Of a DNA stretch of 64,000 bases, positions 48,554 to 57,433 are shown piece after piece. A program made the position numbers and the translations under genes. Every line of letters starts with the position of its first letter. Positions within the stretch are counted from its first letter, which is position 1. Location: positions 1 through 64,000 of the forward strand of contig JAWLBM010000011.1 in NCBI GenBank assembly GCA_041687675.1, written 5' to 3'. The notes below the pieces were generated by a model. It was not told the DNA's origin. It did not search any database and worked only from the letters and a program-made list of their open reading frames with translations. Origin of the DNA: JAWLBM01 sp041687675 (lineage in GTDB: Bacteria; Pseudomonadota; Alphaproteobacteria; Rhizobiales; Pleomorphomonadaceae).

Positions 48554-50304
48554 GCCGCGTCGACCCGCTCACCCTCGCCGTGATCCAGGCGGGCCTCGGC
48601 CAGGTCTGCAACGAGATGGACCTCGCCTTTTCCCGCTCGGCCTTCTCGCCGGTGATCGCGGAGGCGGACGACCGCTCCTCGGGGATCTACGACCGCGACA
48701 CGGGCGACCTGGTCGCCCAGGGCGAGTTCGGGCTGCCGGTCTTCGTCGGCACCATGCAGCACTCGACGGCGGAACTCGTCCGCCTGATCGCCGAGGGCCG
48801 CGCCGGCCCCCCGGAGCCGGGCGACGTCTACATCGTCAATGACCCCTACCTCGGCGGCACGCACCTGATGGACGTTCGCTTCGTGCTGCCCTTCTTCCAC
48901 GACGGCGAGCTCTGGTGCTGGCTGCAGAACACCGGCCACTGGCCGGACATCGGCGGCATGGTGCCCGGCGGCTTCTCCGCCCGGGCGACCGAGGTGGAGC
49001 AGGAGGGGCTGCGGCTGCCGCCGGTGAAGCTGTTCAAGCGCGGCGCCATGGACCCGGAGATCTGGGCCATCATCACCTCCAACATCCGCATCGCCGACCA
49101 GCGGATCGGCGACATCCGCGCCCAGGCGGCGGCGCTGAAGGTCGGCGAGCGCCGGCTGTCGGGGTTGCTCGGGCGCTATGGCGCGGAGACGGTCCGCGAG
49201 GCGATCGGCGAGATCCGCCTGCGCGCCAGCGCCCTGATGCGCGCCCACATCGCCGCGCTGCCGGACGGCAGCTGGACGTCGGAGGCCTTCGTCGATTCCG
49301 ACGGGGTGGTCGACGCGCCGCTGCGGATCGCGCTCCGGCTGGAGAAGTCCGGCGACACCCTCTCCTTCGATTTCACCGGCTCGTCGCCGCCCTGCCGCGG
49401 GCCGATGAACTCGGTCTGGGCGACGACCGCCTCCGCGGTCTACCTCGCCGTCCGCCACGTCTTCCCGGACATCCCGCTGAACGCCGGCGCCTTCGAGCCG
49501 CTGCGGATCGCCCGGCCCGAGGGCACCTTCCTCGACGCCCGATACCCGCGGCCGGTGTCCGGCTGCGCGGCGGAGGTGTCGCAGCGGATCGCCGAGGCGG
49601 TGTTCCTCGCGCTCGTCCAGGCCGCGCCGGACAAGGTGACGGCGGCGCCGGCCGGCACCTCGGGCAACTTCGCCCTCGGCGGCGTCGACCCGGCGCGCGG
49701 GGCCGGCTACGTCATGTACCAGATCACCGGCGGCGGCTACGGCGGCAACCTGCTGCACGACGGGCTGACCAACGGCTGCTCGACCATCGGCATCTCCAAG
49801 ACGGCGCCGGTGGAGGTGATGGAGCAGGCCTATCCGGTGCTGTTCCGGCGCTTCGCGCTGCGCGAGGGGTCCGGCGGCGCCGGCCGGCACCGCGGCGGCT
49901 TCGGCGTCTCCTACGAGGTGGAGCTCCGCTCCGGCGAGGCGCGGGCCTCCTTCGTCATGGACCACGGCCGCTTCGGCCCGCCCGGGGTGCTCGGCGGCGC
50001 GCCGGGAGCGCCGAACGTGGTGCGGGTCCACCGGGGCGGCGAGACCTTCGTGCCGGTGCATCTCTCCAAGGACCAGGACATTCCCCTCGCGGCCGGCGAC
50101 CGGGTCGAGGTGATGACGCCCGGCGGCGGCGGCTACGGGCCGGCCTCGCGCCGCGACCCGGATCTCGTGCAGCGGGACGTCCGGCGGGGCTATTATGGGC
50201 GCGAGGAGGCCGGGCGGCTCTTCGCGGTGGTGTTCGCGGAAGACGGCACGGTCGACCGCGCGGCGACGGAACGGCTTCGGGCCAGCATGGGAGAGGAACG
50301 GTGA
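48550..50304 (+). CDS. hyuB: Hydantoinase/oxoprolinase family, subunit B
   Basis: The 584-residue partner of HyuA starts VDPLTLAVIQAGLGQVCNEMD. Signatures include FSPVIAEADDRSSGIYD, ETGDV-like PGDVYIVNDPYLGGTHLMD, GFSARATEVEQEGLRLPPVKLF and GAGRHRGGFG. These match the HyuB family of ATP-dependent cyclic amidases. VYIVNDPYLGGTHL is the conserved metal-site region. Length is normal. The stop overlaps the GTG of the next gene (GTGA). Confidence 0.93.
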   Translation: MSRVDPLTLAVIQAGLGQVCNEMDLAFSRSAFSPVIAEADDRSSGIYDRDTGDLVAQGEFGLPVFVGTMQHSTAELVRLIAEGRAGPPEPGDVYIVNDPYLGGTHLMDVRFVLPFFHDGELWCWLQNTGHWPDIGGMVPGGFSARATEVEQEGLRLPPVKLFKRGAMDPEIWAIITSNIRIADQRIGDIRAQAAALKVGERRLSGLLGRYGAETVREAIGEIRLRASALMRAHIAALPDGSWTSEAFVDSDGVVDAPLRIALRLEKSGDTLSFDFTGSSPPCRGPMNSVWATTASAVYLAVRHVFPDIPLNAGAFEPLRIARPEGTFLDARYPRPVSGCAAEVSQRIAEAVFLALVQAAPDKVTAAPAGTSGNFALGGVDPARGAGYVMYQITGGGYGGNLLHDGLTNGCSTIGISKTAPVEVMEQAYPVLFRRFALREGSGGAGRHRGGFGVSYEVELRSGEARASFVMDHGRFGPPGVLGGAPGAPNVVRVHRGGETFVPVHLSKDQDIPLAAGDRVEVMTPGGGGYGPASRRDPDLVQRDVRRGYYGREEAGRLFAVVFAEDGTVDRAATERLRASMGEER

Positions 50305-51170
50305 GCGGATACACGCGGGCGGGCAGCCTCCATGAGGCGCTGGAGATCAGGGCGGCGCGGACGGTGACGGTGCTGGCCGGCGGCACCGACGTCTACCCGG
50401 CCGCGGCCGGCCGGGCCGCGTGGGGCGACCGCTCCCGCCCGGACATCCTCGACATCGGCGGCCTTGCCGAGCTGAAGGGGTTCTGCCGCGACGGCGCCGA
50501 CCTCCACATCGGCGCGCTGGCGACCTGGAGCGAGATCGCCCGGGCCGACCTGCCGTCGCTGTTCGACGGGCTGAAGGCCGCCGCCCGCGAGGTGGGCGGG
50601 GCGCAGATCCAGAACCGCGGCACCCTCGCCGGCAACCTCTGCACCGCCTCGCCCGCGGGCGACGGCATTCCCTGCCTCATGAGTCTCGACGCCGAGGTGG
50701 AACTCGCCTCGGTCCGCGGCCGGCGGCGCGTGCCGGTGGCCGGGTTCAACCACGACTACCGGCAAACGGCGCTCGAGCCGGACGAACTGGCCGTGGCGAT
50801 CCGCGTGCCGGCGGGCCTCGACGGCGAGCGCGGCGGGTTCCTGAAGCTCGGCGCGCGGCGCTACCTCGTCATCTCCATCGCCATGGTCGCCGCGACGATG
50901 GCGGTCGGCGCGGACGGCCGGATCGCCCGCGCCCGCGTCGCCGTCGGCGCCTGCGCGCCCGCGGCGAAGCGGCTCGCCGCGCTCGAGGACCGGCTCGCCG
51001 GGCTCGAGCCCGGGGCCGCCGCGGCGGCGGTCGCCGAGGCGGACCTCGACGTGCTCGCGCCGATCGACGACGTCCGCGCCTCCGCCGCCTACCGCCGCGC
51101 GGCGGCGCTGGCGCTGGTGCGCGACGCCCTCGCCGGCCTCTCCGGCACTGACGCGAGGAGGGCCGCGTGA
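50301..51170 (+). CDS. Molybdenum hydroxylase FAD subunit (CoxM/XdhB type)
   Basis: The 289-residue protein binds FAD with the paired loops VLAGGTDVYP near residue 24 and GGAQIQNRGTLAGNL near residue 98, the signature of the medium subunit of xanthine dehydrogenase-family hydroxylases. The C-terminal CO dehydrogenase flavoprotein domain (FLKLGARRYLVISIAMVAATM) is present. It passes electrons from the Fe-S clusters of the next gene product to NAD or another acceptor. Translationally coupled at both ends. Confidence 0.93.
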   Translation: MSGYTRAGSLHEALEIRAARTVTVLAGGTDVYPAAAGRAAWGDRSRPDILDIGGLAELKGFCRDGADLHIGALATWSEIARADLPSLFDGLKAAAREVGGAQIQNRGTLAGNLCTASPAGDGIPCLMSLDAEVELASVRGRRRVPVAGFNHDYRQTALEPDELAVAIRVPAGLDGERGGFLKLGARRYLVISIAMVAATMAVGADGRIARARVAVGACAPAAKRLAALEDRLAGLEPGAAAAAVAEADLDVLAPIDDVRASAAYRRAAALALVRDALAGLSGTDARRAA

Positions 51171-53911
51171 TGGCCGACGGCTCGACGCTCCCCGCCACCC
51201 GCCTCACCGTCAACGGCCGCGAGGTCTCGCTCTCCGGCGATCCGTTCCGCCCGCTGTCGGCGGCGCTGCGCGACGACCTCGGCCTCACCGGCACCAAGGT
51301 CGGCTGCGAGGCGGGGGACTGCGGCGCCTGCACCGTCCTCCTCGACGGCGTCCAGGTCTGCGCCTGCCTGGTGCCGACCGGCCAGGTCGCCGGCGCCACG
51401 GTGCACACCGTCGAGGGATCCGGCCCGGGCGAGATCACCGACCGGCTGCGCGAGGCCTTCCTCGCCCACGGCGCGGCCCAGTGCGGCATCTGCACGCCGG
51501 GCATGCTGATGGCCGCCGCCGACTGCCTCGCGCACACGCCCGCCCCGTCGCGGGCCGAGGTGGAGGCCGCCCTCGGCGGGGTGCTCTGCCGCTGCACCGG
51601 CTATGTCAAGATCCTCGACGCCGTCATGGCGGTGGCGGAGAGGCGCAACGACATCGCCCCGGAGGGCGGCGTCGGCGCCCGCATCGCCCGCATCGACGGC
51701 CGGGCAAAGGTGGACGGCAGCGAGGTCTTCGGCGCCGACGCCGCCCCCGACGGCGCGCTGTGGCTGCGCCTCGTCCGTTGCCCGCACGACCGCGCCCGCT
51801 TCGCCTTCGGCGACCTCGAGGCGGTGCGGGCGGCGACGCCGGGCCTCGTCGCCGTCCTGACGGCCAGGGACGTGCCCGGCGACAACTGCTACGGCGTGTT
51901 CCCGGCCGTGCGCGACCAGCCGGTGTTCGCCGAGGCCGAGACCCGCTTCCGCGGCGAGGCGGTGGCGGCGCTGGTCGGCACCCGCGAGGCGCTGGACGCC
52001 GTCTCGGACGCCGACCTCGGCATCGCATGGGAGCCGCTGCCGGCGCTGAAGGGTGTCGCCGCGGCGCTGGCGGCGGACGCGCCGGTGCTGCACGCCCACC
52101 GGCCGGGCAACGTGCTCGCCCGCGGCCGGCTGCTCGCGGGCAGCGGTCGGGCGGGCCATGCCGGAGCGGCGGCGACGGCGGAGGGCGAGTTCCGCACCGC
52201 CTTCGTCGAGCACGCCTACATTGAACCCGAAGCCGGCTATGCAAATCCCGGCGAGGATGGCGCGATGGAGATCGCCGCCTGCACCCAGGCCCCCTATCTC
52301 GACCGCGACGAGACCGCGGTGGTGCTGGGCGTCGAGCCGGACAAGGTGCGGATCCGCCCGACCGCCTGCGGCGGCGGCTTCGGCGGCAAGCTCGACATGT
52401 CGGTTCAGCCCTATCTCGCGGTGGCCGCGCGGGTGACCGGGCAGCCGGTGCGGATGGTCTACAGCCGCACCGAGAGCATGGCGACCACGACCAAGCGCCA
52501 CCCCGCGGAGATCCGCGCCCGCTACTCCGCCGACGCCGACGGACGCTTCCTCGCCTTCGACATGGAGGCCGACTTCAACACCGGCGCCTACGCCTCCTGG
52601 GGCCCCACCGTCGCCAACCGGGTGCCGGTGCATGCGACCGGCCCCTACCGCGTGCCGCACATCGAGACCTCCGCCCGGGCGGTGCACACCCACGAGGTGC
52701 CGGCCGGCGCCTTCCGCGGCTTCGGCGTCCCGCAGGCGGCGATCGCCCACGAGACGCTGATCGACGACCTCGCCGCGAGGCTCGGTCTCGACCGGCTGGC
52801 GATCCGCCGGCTGAACGCCATCGGCCGGGGGGACGCCACCGCCACCGGCCAGGTGCTCGCCTCCGGCGGCCTGCCGCAGTGCCTCGACGCGCTGAAGCCG
52901 GCCTGGGACGAGGCGACGGCCCGGATCGAGGCGCACAACGCCGGCGATCCCCGCCATCGCCGCGGCGTCGGCGTCGCCTGCATGTGGTACGGCTGCGGCA
53001 ACACCTCGCTGCCGAACCCGTCGACCATGCGGATCACGCTCGGCCGCGACGGCCGGCTCACCTTCTTCAACGGCGCCGTGGACATCGGCCAGGGGTCGAG
53101 CACGGTGCTGACCCAGATCGCCGCCGAGGCGCTCGGGCTGCCGGTCTCGGCCTTCGACCTCGTCGTCGGCGACACCGCGCTCACCGCCGACGCGGGCAAG
53201 ACCTCCGCCTCGCGGCAGACGCTGGTCTCGGGCAACGCCGCCCTGCTCGCGGCGGAGGCGCTGAGGGCGAAGATTCTCGCGCTCGCCAATGCCGGCCCGT
53301 CCGCCCGGCTCGCCCTCCAGGGCGGGCGGCTTACCATCGACGACGGCGAGGCGAGCCGCACCATCGACCTCGCCACCCTGGAGGCGGACGGCGAGGGGGC
53401 GGTGCTGGAGGGCCTCGCCACCTGGGACCCGCCGACCACCGCCCTCGACGCGAACGGGCAGGGGATTCCTTATGTCTCGTACGGCTTCGCCGCCCAGATG
53501 GCCGAGGTGGAGGTCGACATGGTTCTCGCCACGGTGAAGGTGGTCGCAATCCACGCGGCGCACGACGTCGGCCGGGCGGTCAACCCGACGCTCACGGAGG
53601 GCCAGGTGCACGGCGGCATCGCACAGGGCCTCGGCCTCGCGCTGATGGAGGAATACCTTCCCGGCCGCACCGAGAACCTGCACGACTACCTGATCCCCAC
53701 CGTCGGCGACATGCCGGAGATCACCGTGCACCTCGTCGAGGACCCGGAGCCGGAGGGTCCGTTCGGCGCCAAGGGGGTCGGCGAGCCGGCGCTGGTCGCC
53801 ACCGCGCCGGCGATCCTCGGGGCGATCCGCCACGCGACCGGCGTCCGCGTCACCCGGGTGCCGGTGCTGCCGCACCGCCTGTGGGAGCAGCTTGCGGGGA
53901 GGGCCTCATGA
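51167..53911 (+). CDS. Molybdenum hydroxylase: fused 2Fe-2S and molybdopterin subunits
   Basis: The 914-residue protein joins two usually separate subunits. Residues 1-160 carry the two [2Fe-2S] clusters: plant-type (Cys47, 52, 55, 67) and Cys106, 109, 141, 143 (CGICTPG; CRCTGY). From about 170 on is the molybdopterin domain: RIARIDGRAKVDGSEVFG, GGGFGGKLD, AFRGFGVPQ and the catalytic-Glu region FGAKGVGEPAL near the C-terminus. The family hydroxylates carbons next to N in heterocycles (xanthine, nicotinate) or oxidises aldehydes. Context with a 6-hydroxynicotinate-reductase-like gene favours a pyridine-type substrate. The stop overlaps the next ATG (ATGA). Confidence 0.94.
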   Translation: MMADGSTLPATRLTVNGREVSLSGDPFRPLSAALRDDLGLTGTKVGCEAGDCGACTVLLDGVQVCACLVPTGQVAGATVHTVEGSGPGEITDRLREAFLAHGAAQCGICTPGMLMAAADCLAHTPAPSRAEVEAALGGVLCRCTGYVKILDAVMAVAERRNDIAPEGGVGARIARIDGRAKVDGSEVFGADAAPDGALWLRLVRCPHDRARFAFGDLEAVRAATPGLVAVLTARDVPGDNCYGVFPAVRDQPVFAEAETRFRGEAVAALVGTREALDAVSDADLGIAWEPLPALKGVAAALAADAPVLHAHRPGNVLARGRLLAGSGRAGHAGAAATAEGEFRTAFVEHAYIEPEAGYANPGEDGAMEIAACTQAPYLDRDETAVVLGVEPDKVRIRPTACGGGFGGKLDMSVQPYLAVAARVTGQPVRMVYSRTESMATTTKRHPAEIRARYSADADGRFLAFDMEADFNTGAYASWGPTVANRVPVHATGPYRVPHIETSARAVHTHEVPAGAFRGFGVPQAAIAHETLIDDLAARLGLDRLAIRRLNAIGRGDATATGQVLASGGLPQCLDALKPAWDEATARIEAHNAGDPRHRRGVGVACMWYGCGNTSLPNPSTMRITLGRDGRLTFFNGAVDIGQGSSTVLTQIAAEALGLPVSAFDLVVGDTALTADAGKTSASRQTLVSGNAALLAAEALRAKILALANAGPSARLALQGGRLTIDDGEASRTIDLATLEADGEGAVLEGLATWDPPTTALDANGQGIPYVSYGFAAQMAEVEVDMVLATVKVVAIHAAHDVGRAVNPTLTEGQVHGGIAQGLGLALMEEYLPGRTENLHDYLIPTVGDMPEITVHLVEDPEPEGPFGAKGVGEPALVATAPAILGAIRHATGVRVTRVPVLPHRLWEQLAGRAS

Positions 53912-55422
53912 CCACGGCGGACCGGCTGAGCCCGGAGGCGCGATCGGCGAAGTTCGGGGCGGCGGAGGAGGGCGGCATCATCCGCTGCGACGCTTGCCCG
54001 GTGCTCTGCCGGATCCGCCCGGGGCGGGCCGGGGCCTGCGCCCGCTACGCCAACGACGACGGCCGCCTCGTCCGGGTCGACCCGGTGGTGCTCTTGGACA
54101 AGGCGGTGAAGGAGGGCGCGCCGCTGGTGCCCTTCGCCGGCGGCGACGACTGGGACGGCCGCATGCTCGATCCCGGCCGCACCTTCGTCACCGGCATCGG
54201 CGCGGGCACCACCTACCCGGACTACAAGCCGGCGCCCCTGATCGTCTCGGCCGAGCACGACGGCGTCGATACGGTGACCGTGGTGACCGAGGGCATCTTC
54301 AGCTACTGCGGCGTCAAGGTGAAGATCGACACCGACCGCCACCTCGGCCCGGAGACGGCGACGGTGCGGGTGGAGGGCGAGCCGGTCGGCCATGTGACGA
54401 CGGCCGAATACGGCTCGCAGATGCTCTCCCTCGGCGGCGTCCGGCACCTCACCGGCGGGTCGAAGAAGGAGGGCGCCGTCACCTGCGACGCGCTGCTGAA
54501 GCTCTGCTCGGGCGAGGCGGTGGAACTGTCGATCGACGGCGGCCACACCGTGGTGGTGAAGGCCGGCGCGCCGCCCGTGGTCGACGGCCACGAGGAGGAG
54601 CGGATGCGCGTCGGCTGCGGCTCCGCCACGGTCGGCATCTTCGCCCGCCAGTGGTTCGGCGAGGCCGACGAGGTGATCGTGCTCGACGACCACATCACCG
54701 GCGTGCTTAGCGAACACCAAGCCGGCAAAGTACTCGGCATGCCGCCGGCCGGGATTCGCGTCCGCGGCCGCAGGTCGACGCCGGGACGCTACTTCCAGGT
54801 GGCCGCGCCGGGGCTCGGCTGGGGCGGCACGGACGTCACCGACCCGCTGTCGGTGATCCAGCGGATCGACCCGGCCGTCGCCTGGCCCGGGCTCCGGCTG
54901 CTGATCACCTCGACCACCGGCGAGGACGCGCTCTGGTGCGTGCTCGACGAGGAGCTGAGGCCGGTCCCGGCCGAGATGCCGCCGGCGGTGCGCAAGGTGG
55001 TGGACCGGATCGGCGAGAACTGCGAGCCCTCGCTCTCCACCGTGCTGTTCATGGCCGGCGCCGGCGGCTCGCTGCGCGCCGGGGTGACCGAGAACCCGGT
55101 CCTGCTCACCCGTTCCGTCGCAAGCGGCGAGACGCGGGTCACCATGGGCGGCGCGCCGGTCTACGTCTGGCCGGGCGGCGGCATCACCATCATGGCGGAC
55201 GTCACCCGGCTGCCGGCGAACGCCTTCGGCTACGTGCCGACGCCGGCGCTGGTGGCGCCGATCGAGTTCACCCTGCCGCGCGCGCTCTACGAACGGCTCG
55301 GCGGCCATGGCGACGAGATCGTGCCGGTCGCGGACCTTCTCGCCGCCCTCGGCCCGGCCGCGCGCGTCGAGCGCCAGCGCGAGGCGGCGGACTGGCCGTT
55401 CGGCCCGGGGGGACGGCGATGA
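53908..55422 (+). CDS. 6-Hydroxynicotinate reductase-like iron-sulfur protein
   Basis: The 504-residue protein matches the family annotated as 6-hydroxynicotinate reductase. The start carries a cluster motif Cys27-x2-Cys30-x3-Cys34-x9-Cys44 (RCDACPVLCRIRPGRAGAC). More cysteines follow (Cys134, 193, 200, 237). In Eubacterium barkeri the enzyme reduces 6-hydroxynicotinate to 1,4,5,6-tetrahydro-6-oxonicotinate with ferredoxin and contains covalent flavin plus Fe-S clusters. Here GCGSAT (236-241) resembles the tail of an ApbE flavinylation motif with Thr241 as candidate. The gene is coupled to the hydroxylase gene upstream and MarR downstream. The exact substrate is inference. Confidence 0.8.
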   Translation: MTTADRLSPEARSAKFGAAEEGGIIRCDACPVLCRIRPGRAGACARYANDDGRLVRVDPVVLLDKAVKEGAPLVPFAGGDDWDGRMLDPGRTFVTGIGAGTTYPDYKPAPLIVSAEHDGVDTVTVVTEGIFSYCGVKVKIDTDRHLGPETATVRVEGEPVGHVTTAEYGSQMLSLGGVRHLTGGSKKEGAVTCDALLKLCSGEAVELSIDGGHTVVVKAGAPPVVDGHEEERMRVGCGSATVGIFARQWFGEADEVIVLDDHITGVLSEHQAGKVLGMPPAGIRVRGRRSTPGRYFQVAAPGLGWGGTDVTDPLSVIQRIDPAVAWPGLRLLITSTTGEDALWCVLDEELRPVPAEMPPAVRKVVDRIGENCEPSLSTVLFMAGAGGSLRAGVTENPVLLTRSVASGETRVTMGGAPVYVWPGGGITIMADVTRLPANAFGYVPTPALVAPIEFTLPRALYERLGGHGDEIVPVADLLAALGPAARVERQREAADWPFGPGGRR

Positions 55423-55868
55423 CCGCGCCCCTGCCCGACCGCGACACGGCCCCTGCTGGCTACCACCTCGAGGACCAGGTTGGCTTCCTGATCCGCCGCG
55501 CCCACCAGCGGGCCACGGTGATCTTCAACTCCGTGATGGGCGAGTTCGAGGTGACCCCCACCCAGTTCGCCGCCCTCGCCAGGCTCGACGACCTCGGTCG
55601 GGTGTCGCAGAACGAGCTGGGCCGGCTCACCGCCATGGACCCGGCGACGATCTGGGGAGTGGTGAGCCGGCTCATCAAGCGTGGCTACGTCGCCCAGTCC
55701 GCCGACCCGGACGACGGCCGTCTGGTGATCCTGGAGCTCACCAACGCGGGCGCGGCGGCGGTCCGGGCGATGAAGCAGAAGGCGCCAGAGGTGTCGCGGC
55801 AGACGCTGGAGGACCTCTCCCCCGACGAGGCGACGGCGCTGCTGCAGCTGCTCGGCAGGATCGGGTGA
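55419..55868 (+). CDS. MarR-family transcriptional regulator
   Basis: The 149-residue winged-helix regulator has HLEDQVGFLIRRAHQRATVIF as helix 1, the recognition region VSQNELGRLTAMDPATIWGVVSRLIKRGYV and the wing ADPDDGRLVILELT with the conserved D-x-R pair. MarR proteins are usually repressors released by a small aromatic ligand, which suits an operon for aromatic-acid catabolism. The likely target is the inverted repeat at 45634-45665. The ATG overlaps the reductase stop (ATGA), so the regulator would be expressed with the operon it controls. Confidence 0.92.
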   Translation: MTAPLPDRDTAPAGYHLEDQVGFLIRRAHQRATVIFNSVMGEFEVTPTQFAALARLDDLGRVSQNELGRLTAMDPATIWGVVSRLIKRGYVAQSADPDDGRLVILELTNAGAAAVRAMKQKAPEVSRQTLEDLSPDEATALLQLLGRIG

Positions 55869-55873
55869 GAGCC

Positions 55874-56743
55874 ATGGCCGCCACCGTCCAGCTCCTCTCC
55901 GGCGACCGGCTGCACCTCTCGGAGGGGCCGATCGACGTGGTGCTGAAGGCCTTCGGCGTGCCGGAGGCCGTGGCAGCGGCCCACCGCGCCGCCGCCCTGC
56001 GCTTTGCCAGCATCCTTTCCGAACTCTGCGCCGAGCTGCCGCTCCTGCGCAGCCCGGTCTCGCCCGGCGGCCGCCGCCCCGCCTCGCCCGTCGGCCGGCG
56101 GATGCATGCGGCGTGCCTGCCCTTCGCGGACCGCTTCGTGACGCCGATGGCGGCGGTCGCCGGCGCGGTCGCCGACGAACTCCTCGCCACGATGCGCGCC
56201 GCCGCGCCGCTCACGAAGGCCTTCGTCAACGATGGCGGCGATGTCGCGGTGTTCTGCGCGCCCGGCGAGACGCTGGAGATCGCCGTCGCCGGCGGCTTCG
56301 GGCCCGGGCCGCTGCCGGCGCTGAACGGATCCCTGCGGATCGCCGGCGGCGACGGGATCGGCGGCGTCGCCACCTCCGGGGCGCGCGGGCGGTCCTTCTC
56401 GCTCGGCGTCGCCGACAGCGTGACCTTGATCGCCGCCGATGCCGCCACCGCGGACGTGGCGGCGACGCTGGTCGCCAACGCGGTCGACCTCGACCACCCG
56501 GCGATCCGCCGCGCCCCCGCCGCTTCGCTCGACCCGGACAGCGACCTCGGCCACCGGTCGGTGGTGACCGCGGTCGGGCCGCTCGACTTCGCCTCGATCA
56601 ACAAGGCCCTCGACGCGGGGCGTGCGCGCGCGCTTGAATACGCCGGCCGGGGCCTCGTCCGCGGCGCGGCGCTGATGCTGCAGGGGGAGGTGGCGACGGC
56701 GGGCGCGCCGTTCGCCGGGATGATCGAAAGGAAGGCGTCGTGA
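55874..56743 (+). CDS. UPF0280 family protein (ApbE-like fold)
   Basis: The 289-residue protein belongs to UPF0280, which is placed in the ApbE-like superfamily. The core FVNDGGDVAVF (residues 117-127) corresponds to the N-x-GGDI motif of ApbE FMN transferases, and MAAVAGAVADELL before it is also typical. ApbE enzymes attach FMN to a Thr or Ser of target flavoproteins using FAD. The Asp/Thr metal site of classic ApbE near the C-terminus is less clear. Encoded right after the reductase and MarR genes, it is a candidate for maturation of the reductase. The family's role is not established. Confidence 0.85.
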   Translation: MAATVQLLSGDRLHLSEGPIDVVLKAFGVPEAVAAAHRAAALRFASILSELCAELPLLRSPVSPGGRRPASPVGRRMHAACLPFADRFVTPMAAVAGAVADELLATMRAAAPLTKAFVNDGGDVAVFCAPGETLEIAVAGGFGPGPLPALNGSLRIAGGDGIGGVATSGARGRSFSLGVADSVTLIAADAATADVAATLVANAVDLDHPAIRRAPAASLDPDSDLGHRSVVTAVGPLDFASINKALDAGRARALEYAGRGLVRGAALMLQGEVATAGAPFAGMIERKAS

Positions 56744-57318
56744 CGGTGGAGATCCGCAAGATCGCGGTCATGGTCGAGGAGATCCGCCACGACGGCGGGC
56801 CGCCGCGCGACGTGCCGGTGAGGAAGGGCTGGGTGGCGGCGGTGATCCGCAATCCCTACGCCGGCCGCTACGAGCCGGACATCCTGCCGATGATGGAGGC
56901 GCTGAAGCCGCTCGGCGTCGAGTGCTCCGGCAGGCTGATCGAGGCGATCGGCGGCGTCGCGGTCGTCGAGGCCTACGGCAAGGGCGCCATTGTCGGCGCG
57001 GCCGGCGAGATCGAGCACGGGGCGCTCTGGCACGTTCCGGGCGGCTACGCCATGCGCGAGCGACTCGGCCAGGCGCTCGCCATCGTGCCCTCGACGGCGA
57101 AGATGGGCGCCCTCGGCGCGGCGATCGACATTCCGCTGCACCACAAGGACGCCGCTTACGTGCGCAGCCATTTCGACGCGATCACGGTCCAGGTGCCGGA
57201 CGCCCCCCGGGCGGACGAACTGGTGTTCATCCTGGCGATGGCCTCGGGCGGGCGGCCGCATGCGCGCGTCGGCGGCCTTGAGGCGTCCGGGATCTCCAAG
57301 TGGGACGGCCAGCGCTGA
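56740..57318 (+). CDS. Amino acid synthesis family protein (DUF1185/PF06684)
   Basis: The 192-residue protein matches the AA_synth family: VEIRKIAVMVEEIRHDGG at the start, AAVIRNPYAGRYEPDILPMMEALKPLG as core, and GEIEHGALWHVPGGYAMRERLG with PSTAKMGALGAAIDIPLHHKDAAYVRSHFD. The name is historical and no reaction is proven to my knowledge. It is frequently next to UPF0280 and reductase genes. It might act on the ring-opened or lactam product. GTG 56740 overlaps the UPF0280 stop. Confidence 0.88.
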   Translation: MTVEIRKIAVMVEEIRHDGGPPRDVPVRKGWVAAVIRNPYAGRYEPDILPMMEALKPLGVECSGRLIEAIGGVAVVEAYGKGAIVGAAGEIEHGALWHVPGGYAMRERLGQALAIVPSTAKMGALGAAIDIPLHHKDAAYVRSHFDAITVQVPDAPRADELVFILAMASGGRPHARVGGLEASGISKWDGQR

Positions 57319-57433
57319 GCGGCCGACGAGACCCGCGGCCGACCGGGTCCTCCGGCCGGCCCGATCCGAGAGGGGACCGCCCCAGGCGGCGCTACAGAAG
57401 CCGCCGGGCCAACGAGAGGGGGTTCGACACGCC

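Noticed and set aside
46499..50304. Acetone carboxylase subunits
   Set aside because: The HyuA/HyuB proteins have family motifs shared with acetone carboxylase, but no gamma subunit gene is present and the context is a heterocycle operon.
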